Source of the DNA: Gentiana macrophylla | Taxonomy: Eukaryota; Streptophyta; Magnoliopsida; Gentianales; Gentianaceae | Assembly: GCA_026214975.1 (NCBI GenBank) | Contig: CM047805.1 | Location: 185,505,333-185,569,332 of the forward strand | DNA length: 64,000 nucleotides | Direction: 5' to 3' | Shown here: positions 1 through 13,099 of the stretch, piece by piece | Numbering within the stretch: the stretch's first letter is position 1 | How the letters are laid out: every line of letters starts with the position of its first letter | Program-made: the position numbers and the translations under genes | Notes under the pieces: generated by a model | Told to the model about the DNA's origin: nothing | The model's input: the letters and a program-made list of their open reading frames with translations, nothing else | The model's database searches: none

Positions 1-2
1 GA

Positions 3-2699
3 AATAACAGGGGAGGTCAAGAGAATGAGCGATACCAGGAAGGAGATGACAAGGAAGAGGAATTGGAAGCACAAAAAAACAATGAAGGAATACAAACAAC
101 AACACTGTCCTCAACAACACCAACACAATCTGAGATAAGTTTGGAAGCACTCCTTCATTCAGTTGATTACACCAACACCATCACCACCACCACATGTACA
201 ACTACTCATTCTATTTTTTTATGCACACATGATCCATGATATTATAAATGAATATCAGAATTTGAAACTACGAACAACTTGTGCAGGATGTAGATGATCC
301 AATTGGAGAAATGAAGGAGCAAAACAAATTCTTGTCAAAAGAATTACAAGATGCGAAGAGCAAAATTGAAGAACTAGAGCAACACATGGTAATAAGTACT
401 ACAAACTACTGTCATTCTCACAGCATCAACAGATGTCACTGCATCAACAGATGTCACTGCATCAAATGATGTCACTCCAAATAAACAAAAACCATCATAC
501 TAACATGCAACTTCATTCAGTAAATAATCTATATCTTAAATATATTTACAGGCAAAATGGAAGACTGATGAAGCAAATGCTGAGTTGATGAAGAAGAGAA
601 TTCAAGAGCTAGAGCATGACAATGTAAGCTTAAGTTCAAAAGTGGAAAGCATGAAGAAGGTAGAAGCTGAAATCTTGAACAAAACAATCGACTTGAAGCA
701 CAATCTAGGCAATTTGAATGAGACACTAGATGTGATTAGTCTTGAGAGAAACAGAAATGCAATTGCAAGTCTCCGAATTGAATGATAAGATGAAGATTGC
801 ATTTATCTACAATTAATAAGCAAAAGACAATGAAAAAAAAAGATGAGTACATAAAAACATTGTTAGACAGCTACAATGACCAGGGAGAACAACAGAAAAA
901 CATGGCTGGTATGTTACAAGAGCAAGAGAAAAAACAAAGATTAATTGACGGACTTAGAGAAGTAGTGAAAAACCTGCAGGAAAATTGTTCGACAGGGAAA
1001 CAACAATCGGGGATTTGAAAACTGATCTTCAAGATAAGAAAGAAAGCAATGAAGGATTGAAAGGGAAGATGCAGAGACAGGAAGCTAAAATTCAAGAAAT
1101 GGAAAACAAAATCCAACAACTCCAGGATGAATATGATTCTCTTGCTACTCATCAAGTGACACAAAATCTACATGAAGAAGATGCTGATACTGAACAAGTC
1201 ACCCCTGGTAAACAACAAGAACATGGGGATAGGCATTAAGTCACCCCAGATTTCACAATTGAAAGGGGAGTGAAGAAAAATGCAAGAAAGAGAACAAAGA
1301 ATGAGGATCCTGATTTTCAGTACCCAAAACAGAAAAAGAAAGCAAAAGAAGGAAAAAAGCAAGAATACTTCATACCTGACGGAAATCCGGAGTTTCAGGG
1401 AAAAATCATAATCAAAGGCAACAAAGATGAATACTATTGTGGACCACACATTGTTCAGGAAGTATTCAAAAGAATTCAGGAAGTAAACGATAAGGAAGGG
1501 AAAAAGTAAGCACAACTTACTAAACAACATTATTAAACATAAAGATTCTTGATATATAGAATACTAACAACATACTATTATTGCAGGGGTATACTCAGGC
1601 AAAGACACTAGGTGATTACCCATATGTCACCGTCAACTCAATAATGGAAGTGCTAAATGACTTGTACATAGATTTAATCGGTAAAATCTAATCTGCATCC
1701 TTTGCATCTTACTCTCACTCCATAGTATTGTCACTGCATGATACTGTCACTGCATATTACTGTCAATGCATCTTGGTGTCACTGCATTAGTTGACATAAA
1801 TATCTTGCATGACAACAACTGGTAAATACATATACAGGGAAAAAACATTGATTTTGATGTTCACCAACGGCAAATAAATAAACTAACTTACTATAATGAA
1901 ATTTGAAACAGGTGGTTGAAGGGTTCGCGGAGCTCTTAAAAAGTGCACATGTAGTTAAACCTAACTACCAAATATTCTCTACAGCGACATGGGTTCGCAT
2001 ACAAATTAATTTGAATAAATAAATTTAAGATTACATTCATAATCTGATCAATATGGAACATTCAGGCTATACTAGAAGAGCTTGAGCGTGACAGAAAGTT
2101 ATCAAATGAACAATTGGAAAGAATGGTGGAAAGCATATATGAAGGACATAAAGTTTTCATCCCCTTATGCTGTATGGGAGAAGAGTCAAGGCCATTCCAC
2201 TGGGTACTACTAACATACAAATTAGGAGAACCAACCTGGAAAATGTTTCATTCTGCACCAGTGGGGAAGGGCAAGACAGACTGTTTCATCAAAGAATGCA
2301 AGGATAAAGTAAGTTATCAATGACATTACTACAAAAACAGTACTGTCACTGCACTTTCTTGTCAATATGTTTCCAAAAAAAAAATCTACACAAACTTCAC
2401 TTATTCGCAGATAGAGATTATTTTGAAATCCACTCCACCAACAAGACTTGCAAGAACCAGGCAACAAAGCATCCCAACAAAAGTGGAAAAGGTTCAAAAG
2501 CTACCTTTACAGGATAATCAAACGTAAGTATGAATGCAATTATGTAACATAATGACCATAACAAATCATACACAATAATAACAGAATCATTGAAATATAA
2601 TGCAGGAACTGTGCCCTTTACTTGCTATATTACATGTACAGACTAGCACAAGATCTCACAATTCAACCACATCTAGATGATCAACAAGTGCAAAGCTGA
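3..2699 (+). pseudogene. ULP1-like (C48) cysteine protease relic carried by the MULE
   Basis: The family removes SUMO or related ubiquitin-like tags; KI-MULEs carry captured copies. The 5' exons (about 3-195, 286-388, 552-1506) encode a Glu/Lys/Gln-rich coiled coil with a basic stretch near 1270-1365. Later exons sit between clear GT-AG introns: 1587-1680, about 1912-1992, 2066-2308, 2411-2523 and 2606-2699; the last three join in frame. The protease core shows FHW (catalytic His), LPLQDNQ (oxyanion Gln) and TNCALYLLYYM (nucleophile Cys). The strand after the His reads WKMFHSAP where the family normally has Asp-Ser, and the usual Asp-Cys-Gly is Asn-Cys-Ala, so the triad looks incomplete. An in-frame stop near 1237 and frame changes near 780-1020 indicate a pseudogene. 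The true 5' end may lie outside the window. Confidence 0.7.
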
Positions 2700-3753
2700 A
2701 TTCAAGGAATGGTTGTCAATTCATTAGTGCTTAACAGAATTTACACAGAGCACTAAAATGGTTGTAACTAGAATTTTAAATATTCTGACTAGTCTACTAC
2801 TTTTTGAATATTCATGGTCAATCCTTTATGTAAAGTATTTGAATGATACAATGACAAAATGCAATGACAGTGTGGACTGATGGTCCATAACTGATTCTCA
2901 GTTTTATGTTGGGGTTTGATGGTTCAGTTTGGAAGCTTCATGGCAATTTGACAAATTGGAAATATTTGATCGTTCATGTTTTTTGTGAATTTGTCTTATT
3001 TTTTTTTGCATTCATTGTTAACAATTTATGTACATAATAATGTAATTCCATTAAACACATTACCAGATTAATGAAATAAAAATAGAATACATCTCCATAC
3101 ATGTCACTGCATAAATTACACAATCATCTCAATATATTCACAAAATAAATACAAAGATACACATATCAATAAAATATAGGGGATAAAAACCAATACAAAT
3201 TTGAAGTCATTAAGTACATAATCATATTATTCCATTGAATACAACAACAACAACTGAACGGATTGCCATTAATTTGCAGTGACACTCATGTCACCGAAAC
3301 TGAATACACGATCATTTCAATGTATGCACAAAACAAATACAAAACTACCGATGTCGATAACATATGGATGACAAAAACAAATACAAATATGATAACATTA
3401 AGTAAATAATCAACTCAATCCATTAAATACAACAGCCGGTCAATAAAGTAATCAAATCTGCATAAACATCACTATGCAGTGACACTCATGTCACTGCAAA
3501 TAAGTTCATCGTCGTTTCAGTAGAAATAAAAACATACCAATAACAAAAATATATAGGGAATAGAAAGGATTACAAACAACAAAGATTTAACAAAAAAACT
3601 TAATATCATCATTTTGCATTCTGATGAATCTAAATGAACATAATGATGTAGTGACACCAATGTCACTGCATTTGGGAAATATGAAAATAAAATGTCTGAA
3701 ACCATGAGTAACAAACTCCAATCTCAATGTTTAAAAAAGAAAACATCCATTAA
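2700..3753. other. Spacer between the two convergent MULE genes
   Basis: AT-rich DNA between the ULP-like and transposase stop codons. I see no gene. Short near-repeats of the form CAGTGACACTCATGTCACTG occur at about 3278, 3478 and 3650. Each is a small dyad built on the TGTCACTGCA word. The dyads are roughly 200 bp apart, so this could be a diverged 200-bp tandem unit, or could act as transcript 3' ends for the two genes. Confidence 0.5.
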
Positions 3754-6192
3754 CTATAAAGCAACAGGAGCATGGCAGGTCTTCTTATTATGATGCCCAA
3801 ACTGATGACATTTACCACATTGGATAACACGTTTGGACGACTCACCACGAGATCGAATACGCTTCGTCCGAGGCCTACCAGGCTGCTTCTTTGCAACAGG
3901 ACAAAGCACAACAACATCTTCAGAATTATTCTTCAAAAAGGGACTAGGAATTGGATTTATTGAAAACTCATATGAACCAACATAAGACCTTGTCAAAAAA
4001 CAAGGATCAACGTAGTCAGCCAACAGAAAACCAGTAGTCCTAATGACAGCCAATCCATAAACACACGGATAGCCATTCCGCTGCCACTCAGTGCACGAGC
4101 AAGCACGACGATCCAAATCAACACTTGCTGGAGGAGATGAAAAAAACTTCATACTTATAATAAGTAGAACTAGCAACCCTAAAGCCTCTCCCCGAATCCA
4201 TCAACTTATATAAAATAGCATCAACCTTTGGACATATCAAAGACTTGAATGACGCCACATCAACACGTCTATCTGATAATCTTGTCATTAGCTTGATACG
4301 AATGCCATCAACCATATTCAATACAGGAAGGTGCCTCTCCTTAAATACCCATGAATTAAAAGATTCAGCCAAAGAAGACGCCATATGACCGTATCGACAA
4401 CCTTTAAAATAAGCATTAGCCCAATTCTCAGGATGTAAATTCTCCAAGAACCTTCTTGCTTGAGCTCCACCTTCAAGTAAGAAATCATCCATGTACTTCT
4501 GATACTCTTCAACACTCGGAGCATAAGCACAATTGTAAAGCAAATTAACCATTCTGTCACGCAAAGCTTTACTTGTAGATTTACCACTAAAACAAGTCTT
4601 CAGATTCAACTTCAAATGGTAAATGCAATAAGAATGGAATGCATCAGGAAACACTTCCCGTATAGCATCCAATAATCCAGTATTCCTATCTGTCATGAAC
4701 GTAATTTGACGAATTGGTATAAGTAAATCCTTCAAATGCAACAAGAACCATTTCCAATTATGATAATCCTCAGAATCAACAACAGCATAACACAGAGGAT
4801 ATATCCCTGCAAGAATTTCAAAACAATATCACTTCAAATTAACAGAAAATGAGTCACTGCAAAAGAATCAAAACTACGAAAGGTAGAGTGTACAAAAACA
4901 CAATCATCATAAAAAAGAACAAAATAAATGGAAGGACAGTTAACACAGGGAGTTGAAAAAACAAGGGGTCACAGAATTCCCAATCTCACTTCAAAAAAAA
5001 AGAAAAAGGAAAAAACAAAACAAAACTGCATAAAAAGCAAATGTCACTTTGCACTAAAGTCGGATGTCATCTGCGGGAAAATAAAGCATCCTTTGCGGGA
5101 AAATCAATCATCCTTGCATAAAAATAAATTGTAACTGTAAATAAAACATACCATTCTCACCATCCTTCCCAGTTGCAGCCAACAAATGACCATTCATATC
5201 AAATTTCAAATGTGCCCCATCAAGAAACAGCATTGGTCGACAATACTTGAACCTACGAATACAAGCATCAAACGCAATAAACATCCGATGAAAACGCCGA
5301 GATTCAGTTGCACTTCAAAAATACAACAGAGAACCAGGATTCGTTTCACGAACACTAAGAACATAACCTGGTATTCTTTTGAATGAGTTTTCAACATCAC
5401 CATATAAGGAATCCCTAGCCTTTTAACAAAGAGACCAAGCAACATCATGTAAGAAATTTGGATTCCTATAATCGATGGTATGCGCGCGAAGTCGCAAATC
5501 ATTGCGAGAATAACTTGGATCATCACAAACCTTAAAACAATCAACTTGGAAAGAAGATCGAAGTCATCCGACGATCTCGACCAAAGGATCTGGAAGATGT
5601 ACCACACGTATGAACATTGCACAATAAATTTACATAAAAGAATCCATTTGATTTCCGTTTTGAAGTACGAACATTCCAAAGAATGAGTTTACTTCATCCT
5701 TCTTACGCATACACACATAAATCCTCTTATTATCATTCTTTGTGTACACGTACTTAAAACCAGTTTCTATAGACAATTTCTGCAAGCAATCCCTAAATTC
5801 ACAAGCACCACCAACAAAACGTTGACCTTCCTTAATTAATATTTTATCCCAACCAAGAGTCAACTGATTACTATCACTCGAAGATGTACAAGACGACAAA
5901 AGACAAACTTCATCATCAACATTATCCTCCACTCCAACACAACTACCACCATTGTAAGGCGATGCGAGAACCAACCAAACCGATTACTACAACCTCCACA
6001 TTAACACGCTTTAGCACTATAAGAATCAAGCAACACAAATCATGGCCTCGAACATCATCATCACGACTTAAGAGACACTTGGATTATCGGGCAAAAGTAA
6101 TAAAGACTAATACATAAGTCCTTCAAATCAATCCAATGATTTGAAATTCTATCAACGATAGACTTGAAGGTAGTAGTAGGTGTCATTTGTCA
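3754..6192 (-). pseudogene. MULE transposase (mudrA-like), broken
   Basis: Read on -, the N-terminal region (about 6192-5960) is a decayed PB1-like/MuDR head. Next come a MuDR-type segment (5974-5640; W-x(n)-EGQRFVG...FRDCLQKLS), the MULE DDE region (FLDGAHLKFDMNGHLLAATG near 5235-5170, then YPLCYAVVDSEDYHNWKWF and ITFMTDRN), a SWIM-type finger CSCTEWQRNGYPCVYGLA near 4095, and a zinc knuckle CGKCHQFGHHNKKTC near 3800. A phase-1 GT-AG intron at 4807-5151 interrupts the catalytic region at the conserved GENG/IYPL point. Damage seen: frame changes near 5640-5560 and in the A-run near 4140, plus in-frame stops near 5424 and 5316. The SWIM finger has Tyr where the final His is expected. Product would bind element ends and transpose them; this copy cannot. 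Confidence 0.85.
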
Positions 6193-7650
6193 TGACACAT
6201 GTCTCTTCTTTGTAGGAGCACATAAGAATCAACATTGCAATCCGGAAGCAATTAAAACCAAACAAAATATGAATGCATGTAAGAAAAAGAACACGATCAA
6301 CTGCATTACTAATTACATGTCACAAAGATAACTACACATCATTTGCATAGCTACATGTCAACTGCTTAACTAATAACAACTCATTGCATTGACCACAACC
6401 AATGAATAATAATTCCAACTCAAATTACACTACAATCACTACAAAATATTATTGAAAACAATTACGATATGTTAATCCGATTACTAAATCAATAACCTAA
6501 TATATCAAGTACAAAAACATTATATCTCTAACTACATAGCGTGAAGTCACGCATAAAATCAAATTTCAATACATTTATTACAAGATTCACCAAAACACAC
6601 GACATATATCACTACATATGCAAAATGGGGAATAAATAACATAAAACATCAATCCATAAAACAACATACATCGACAATACTAACAATATATGTCAATAAA
6701 TGAAACATGTCAACCGCATTAAAAGCAACAAATAAACAATCAACGACACCCTAAATAACCCTGGTTAGAATTCAATCACGATTAATGTACAAGAAATTCA
6801 CGAACTACAATCACTTAACATAAAACTAACAGATGTACTAATTCCAAATCAAAGTACACTTCAAATATGACAATATCAATTCAACATAATGATCATATAT
6901 TCAAAACAATGATCATACTAATCGAATCAAAATAGAACATCAATAATATATCACTACAGGAATAATTAATGTAAGACAAACTATTCAGATCAACTGCATA
7001 AACACATGAAAAACACAACGGTGTCAAAAATTAAAATAAATATCTCGGATATTCAAAGCAATGATCATATATTCGAAGAAGAATTATTTGAACAAATATA
7101 AAAACATCAAAATACAAGTAATGCACACATGTAATCGATAAATTAGAATCGGAAAAACATCAAATTAAGATCCAATTTGCACAATGATGCATAATAAATG
7201 TAAAGTAAATAGCAAATGGTGAAAATTACCAACAAAATGAAGGAATCAGATTATCCAACACGAAAACGATCCAAACGCCGATTTACAAAGCTCAATTCAA
7301 CGAAACCAACACAACCAAGCGGCGAGAATTGAATCACGAAGCATCGAAAATGACAATGAAGACGATAGCACAACAAAAATCGAGACAAAATCCGAGCCGT
7401 AATGAATTGATGGATAAAATACGGTGGATTATACGAAAAGCGAGCCAAAAAGAAGGTAAATTCGTTAGTAAGATTCTCCTAAGAAATTAAAGCAGATCCG
7501 ATATATTCTCATTATGAAAAGTGTGTTAAATGATCTAAAGGTAATAGTGGAAAAGTAAATGAAATGTGTCTTATAAACAAATAAGATTTTAGGGTGTCAT
7601 AAATGCCCATTAAGTGTCAAACTAGTCATTATAAACAAATATATCCATAA
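6193..7650. other. Transposase upstream region and right terminal region of the MULE
   Basis: About 1.45 kb, very AT-rich, without a credible reading frame. It should hold the transposase promoter (reading leftwards) and the right TIR. The last 120 bp resemble the termini of the MULEs at 20473-22176 and 32745-35860. No clear TATA box could be assigned. Confidence 0.4.
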
Positions 7651-8032
7651 AAGCTTTTACTGTTTCTTACATCATCACTTTATAAACTTTTTATTCATTA
7701 TACATAAACATTTTACAACTTTATTATAACATTGACACACTACATAAAAATTTAATTATTTCATACCATATAATTAAAAAATAATTTTTTTATTAAAACT
7801 TTATATAATATTATTAAACATAAAAAATAAAACGAAATGAAATATAATGTGGATTAGATAATATATTCACTTCTTTTATATATATATTCAATTTCATACC
7901 ATAAATGTACACGATCTCCCTTTATAAACTTAAATGTTAAATCAGGTTCATTTTTATGAAATTACACATAATCCAGCAAATTAATTAAGCTAATTGAAAC
8001 CATGCAAAAAAGGCTAAGCGATATAAAATATT

Positions 8033-8302
8033 AACTCCGTCCCTAATTATAAGTCCGTTTGAATTTTTCACACTGATTAAGAAAGTTTGTTAAATTGGTT
8101 ACGTGTCATTAATTTTAATGAAAAATACTAAAATAACCTTTAATCGTTATTAATGCTAAGTAATAAAAAGTGTGTGAGTGTATAATAAATGAGGAGTAAA
8201 AAGAGAAAATGGTAATGCTTCATTTGATATTTCTAAATAGATTTATATTTTGAGACAAATCCAAAATGCTAAACTGACTTATATTTTGAGACGGATTAGT
8301 AC
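8033..8302. mobile_element. Stowaway-like MITE
   Basis: Left end CTCCGTCCCTAATTATAAG and right end, read on the other strand, AATCCGTCTCAAAATATAAG form imperfect terminal inverted repeats of the CTCCGTCC type used by Tc1/mariner Stowaway MITEs. TA-containing flanks occur on both sides. The interior is AT-rich and non-coding. Confidence 0.6.
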
Positions 8303-8559
8303 TCAACTATGTGAGAATGTGTTGGAGTATACGTGTTGTGTTTCTAAAACAAAATTAACATTTATTACTGAAGAAATAAGAAAAAAAGAAAGAAAGTAAA
8401 CTGTCAGGAAAAAAAAAAGAAAAGAAAATCCACCGTGTCATGTTTAGACCGGTTTAGCTGCACCAAGCTTTTGAGTAAAGCTTTGCTGAGTCAATAGTGC
8501 TCCAACAGGTAAAAAGCTTTTGCAAAAGCTTTACAAAAATTTTAGAGTCACCATTGGAG

Positions 8560-8995
8560 GTGCTCTTAGTTATGTTTGATAATCGGCTATGATGCCAATT
8601 GTAACGTCCTCGGACCCCGTGTATTATATATCACATTCGTTGCTTATAAGCAGCTGACACCGACTTGTCTCTACCAGATGATTCTAGAGGTGCTCGGCAT
8701 TTAATTCCGTTTGGTAGTCGGCGGCTGATACCAATTATAACGTTCCTAGACCCTGAGTCTAGTATAGACCATTCTTTGCCTATAAGCAACTGACGACGTC
8801 TTCGCCGTAATTTGTCTTAGACTACCCCGGGTCTTGTAGCGCTAAGTAACCATAAATGATCTGGTCAATTGTTTAGACCGTCGTTATCGTGTAAAAGGGA
8901 TAATCCGAGTTGACAAGATTTTTATGTTTCATACTTATAAAGAGATCATACGCTTCTCCTACATCCAATGTGGGATATCACATTACAACATAAAG
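8560..8995. mobile_element. Probable LTR-element fragment
   Basis: Moderate-GC stretch with two imperfect copies of a segment beginning TGTAACGTCCTCGGACCC / TATAACGTTCCTAGACCC about 130 bp apart, ending in CAATGTGGGATATCACATT. A related terminal word (CAATGTGGGATATTATATT) recurs near 17873. I cannot delimit LTRs or assign a superfamily. Confidence 0.3.
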
Positions 8996-8999
8996 AAAA

Positions 9000-10028
9000 A
9001 AAATATAGAGCAACAACAAATAAGAAGGCCATCGGATGATCTGTGACGTATATGAAAAACAATACACATAACAATTATTCAACGACCTGTTCTAATTGAT
9101 AGTCTCTGGATCAGAAATTTTAAAAAACAATGGTGACTGCTGACCTAACTAGGCCGTCCGATCTATCATTGTTGATTGTTTATACTTTTGGTATTTGGTA
9201 ATCTGCTTTACGGAATTTCTGTTGACATATATTATATTTGTTTATGTTTTTAACAATAACATCCTTGAATTATTGTTGCTTTAGCTGTAAGACGTTGTAT
9301 TATAGCCCTGGTTTATTTCTCTTTGTTTTGGGGGTTTGGGTTTTTATATATCACATCACCAATTATTTTTTACAATTTTCTCACCAATCAATTTTTCAAC
9401 TACAAATAAAAAAATATTAAACCATCTCTCACCATTTAACTTTATATCTATTTTATTATATTTTTAACATTATTTTATTCATTATACTACCATATTTCAA
9501 TATCTCTCACCGCTTATTTATTTATCTACATAAATTTCAAAAAAATATTTTAACTTTCTAATCATTACTTCGATAATTTTTATCATATTTTATTACCCAC
9601 TAGTATATAAAAAACTCAAAAAAACTCCAACCCAAAACAAACGGAACCTTAAAATAGAGAATTTGCATTTGATGCAGTGCATACATGTGGTATAAAGTTT
9701 AGAAATTCTATATTTTACAGATTTAAATTTAGATTTTGCAGGAGCAGGAGATTGATTTTAATGGAATCAAATAATTTTGATCTATATTTTATAGAATTCA
9801 CTTTCAGTTCACTAGTAGTAAATAATATAAAAGAAGTTAGTTTTATAAAATAGAGATGCAAATCATTCATATCCATTAAAAACCATACGTGGTGGAGTCT
9901 GTACCAAAATGATAAGTTTACACCATTTGGTATACATGGCAGATACATATTACATGATCGGCAGACGGGGTTCTTGATTTATTGGTTATTATTTAAAACG
10001 CGTGTGATGATACAAATCATGTCGCCAA
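9000..10028. other. AT-rich intergenic DNA, no gene seen
   Basis: Low-complexity T-rich and A-rich DNA. The reading frames are short and lack recognisable domains. Confidence 0.5.
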
Positions 10029-10511
10029 TGCTTAGTCTCGGAAGCAGCCTGAGGAAGTTTTGCGACTACATCTTAGGCGGCGTCGAATGATCTTAAAGTC
10101 AAGGCCGCCGCCAACGACCCTTCCTAGAGCTTCGTCTGAGCTAGAGGGCCGGTGGACGACCATGGGCACGAGGCTCTCTAAGGGCCGCACAAGACTTGAG
10201 AAGAAAACAGGGGGCGAAGGCCAGACAACGAGGCTGGCGACCTTGGCGACCACAAAGGGTCGCCACCTGGATATTATAACCACTTGCTGTTAGATATTTA
10301 GTATTTGCTTAGCTATTAAGACTAGTGACTAAGCTGCTTCGCACCGCCAGTCTTTTACTTCACCCTTAAGTCTAATCTTCCTATAAAAGGAAGTCTTGTG
10401 TAACCTAATCAGACACATTCTAATACAAAAAACGGTGGCCCAAGCTCTGTAAAAGCAAACTCATCTCACCGTCTTCCTCTCACCGCCGCCTATCTCCGGC
10501 TAATATACTAA
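10029..10511 (+). mobile_element. LTR-retrotransposon 3' fragment with putative LTR 10289-10511
   Basis: A GC-rich block (10029-10288), unlike its AT-rich surroundings, leads into TGTTAGATATTTAG... and ends ...ATATACTAACA, giving TGTTAG/CTAACA termini of an LTR of about 223 bp. A TATA box (CTATAAAAGGA) lies near 10381, with a leader-like pyrimidine-rich run downstream. No second LTR, PBS or pol domain is visible, so this is a truncated element or a solo LTR plus adjacent internal sequence. Confidence 0.4.
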
Positions 10512-10964
10512 CAAACTACTCAAAAACAAGTCAGATATCCACAGCACTAACACCGCAACGCCATCGTGACGATTTCTGCATCGTCAGCGTGGTTCGGATC
10601 ATTTTATGTAGACAAATTGGAATAGACGTAAATGACATTTAATACCGAGCAATAATGATTCATTCTACTTTGAATAGAGATTTTGTAAAATAAAGAAAAT
10701 GACATTTAATACCGTAAAACAAAAAATATGTTGATATATATAAAATGTAAATTATTTACCTTCCTATCAACTTAGTTTTGAAATAGATAGTAATTCAACT
10801 TTGTATTGGAACACGAGGTCCTGAGTTCAAACATCGCTGCAAGCATGATTTTCAAAAAAAAATATAATTACAAGTGCTGGACCTCTCTCAGCCTTATTAT
10901 AAGCCTACATTTGAGGGCTTGTAGGATATACTATTGGAAATTATACGGCTACACATTAGATGAA

Positions 10965-10967
<3 letters not shown>

Positions 10968-11041
<74 letters not shown>
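10968..11041. repeat. (TA)n microsatellite
   Basis: About 37 uninterrupted TA dinucleotides. One of five long TA tracts in the window. Confidence 0.95.
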
Positions 11042-11048
<7 letters not shown>

Positions 11049-11762
11049 AAAACCATCCAATAAAAAATTCATTTCAAACCATCGCATGTCAAAGTGAGCA
11101 GGTTTTGGGAGGAAGGTTTTTTCTTTTTGAAGGGGAACGTTTTCAAATGCAATCTACCTCAAGTTATACAGCTAAAATTTTAGTTAGGGTAGTTTCTTGA
11201 ACATTGACAAATGTCAAATATAACAAGGAGTAGTGTCCAAACTTTGATTGCTTTCGATGCATCTACGGACAAAACACACTATGTCGACAGAAGCCGCAAA
11301 CGTATATATCAAATGAAATGGACCAAATAGTAGTTGAGATAATAATCGATATTAGTTTGTTTGGATATTAATTTGTTATGATGATTTGTTTCTTTCCATA
11401 TATTTCTATTTGAATAAATCTCTATGAATTCTATAAATTGTAATTATTCTTCATTTATCGGTAATAAATAAAAACTATAGCATTAATTAATAATTATTTT
11501 AGACTTTTTCTCTATTAATAATCTCTATGAATTCTATCAACTTTATTTGTATTTTAACACTAAATTTTGCTATTTTACAACAATAGCATTAATTAATAAA
11601 AACTATTTCAGACATTTTCTCTTGAAATTCATTCACTATATTAATTTGTAAAACTATCACCAAAAAAAATGTAAAATATTTGAAAAAAAAACAGATTAAT
11701 ATATTACTACATTTTTCTCAAAATATAAATCATTTTAAATGCTTCCACACAAATTAAGATAG

Positions 11763-11957
11763 AGATTGAGGTCATAAATCTCAAAAGAAATGAATAAAAT
11801 AGCATTTGCAGTCATTAATGTAGTAGTTATAGATAATGAAAGTTGTTAAATTGTTAATAGAGATTGAGGTCATAAATCTCAAAAGAATGAATAAAATAGC
11901 ATTTGCAGTCATTAATGTAGTAGTTATAGATAATGAAAGTTGTTAAATTGTTAATAA
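11763..11957. repeat. 98-bp tandem duplication
   Basis: Two adjacent copies (11763-11860 and 11861-11957) are identical by eye except for one missing A in the second, so the duplication is young. Each starts AGATTGAGGTCATAAATCTC. The surrounding 11.04-12.0 kb is AT-rich with no gene seen. Confidence 0.9.
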
Positions 11958-13099
11958 ATTAAAATTTGCGTAGAGAAAAAAAAGTAATAAATATTTTATT
12001 GATAATTTGAAATAAATTATAGGGGAAACTAGGGAGAAGAACAAAAACATTTCATCAATTAAGAAGAAGACATTTTTTCAAAATTTTTACATAAAGGACA
12101 AAAGTATTTTTCTAAAAAAAGGCGTATGTTTTATAAAAAAAAAAAAAAAAAAAAATACAACTCATTTTCTCTCTTATCCATTATTTTAAAACACTTGTAT
12201 CTTTCAATATACAACTCCAAATTTGAAAAAAAAAAAAATTACCAAATTTTTTATTTTTTTCATTTTCTTTATTTTGAGACCATATTCAACATATTCCAAC
12301 GTGATTTCAGAAAATCCGCTGTCAAAATTCACTATTATTCAAAATTCACTATCGATATTCAATGATTTTTGGGATTCACTGGGATATTCACTAAGTGAAT
12401 TTCGACAGTGAATTTTATGAAAAACGATGTAATGATATCGAACCAAGTCTCAAAACGAAGAGTATGAAAAAATAAAAATTTAACGAAATTTTTATCGCGT
12501 TTGGATCTCTAGATAAAAGATATGAATGTTTGAAAATGGAGGAGGAAGAGAAAAAAAAAAAGTTGCTAGGTACGCTGCTATTAGGCACGTTTTTTTGTTT
12601 ATTTTTTTATTTTATTTTTATTTTTTGTTTTGTCATTTTGTCTATAAAAATTATAGAATTCTTCTCTCAATAAAAAATATGTGGCTATCATGTTAGTCAA
12701 AAATATTCTAACAGCCGTCTTTATCCCTGATTCTCCTTAAATTATATTGTTTCTTATAAAAATTATATTTTGAGAGGAAAAAAAATAGTTTCCTTAAAAG
12801 TTAACCATGTAAAGTTGTCCATTAAAAAAAATGAAAGAATAGTCCAAAAGAGGCCGGCAGATATGATAAATTTTATGAAGAGTTAGAGATAAGAACAGCT
12901 TTTGAAACATTTTTTTTGAGTAAAAACAAGACAGGCATATATTTTTTAGGGTTAATTCGCCCAAAAGTCTGACTTTTTGAGCAATGGCCAGTGGGGCGAA
13001 AATGAATGTGTTGAACATAAGGACACATTTTATTCGAACTGCAATTTTTACCTCTTTTTAGATAAAACATCCAAGACTCCCTTCAGATATTTTGTTGTC

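Larger units (their letters stand above)
1..7650. mobile_element. Degenerate KI-type (Kaonashi-like) MULE, left end outside window
   Basis: A ULP1-like gene relic on + and a mudrA-type transposase relic on - converge near 2.7-3.75 kb. This pairing is known from KI-MULEs of plants. The right terminal region near 7540-7650, read outward on -, shares a block (ATTTATGACACCCTAAAATC) with the termini of the 20.5-kb and 32.7-kb MULEs described below. The exact right end and TSD were not resolved. TGTCACTGCAT words are scattered through the introns and the spacer (about 433-475, 1730-1790, 2340, 3105, 3480-3500, 3660). Both genes are broken, so the copy itself cannot be autonomous. The assignment rests on domain reading, not on a database search. 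Confidence 0.75.

Noticed and set aside
430..480. CRISPR-like array of TGTCACTGCATCAACAGA repeats
   Set aside because: Plant nuclear DNA; short tandem units without spacers, explained by the minisatellite family.
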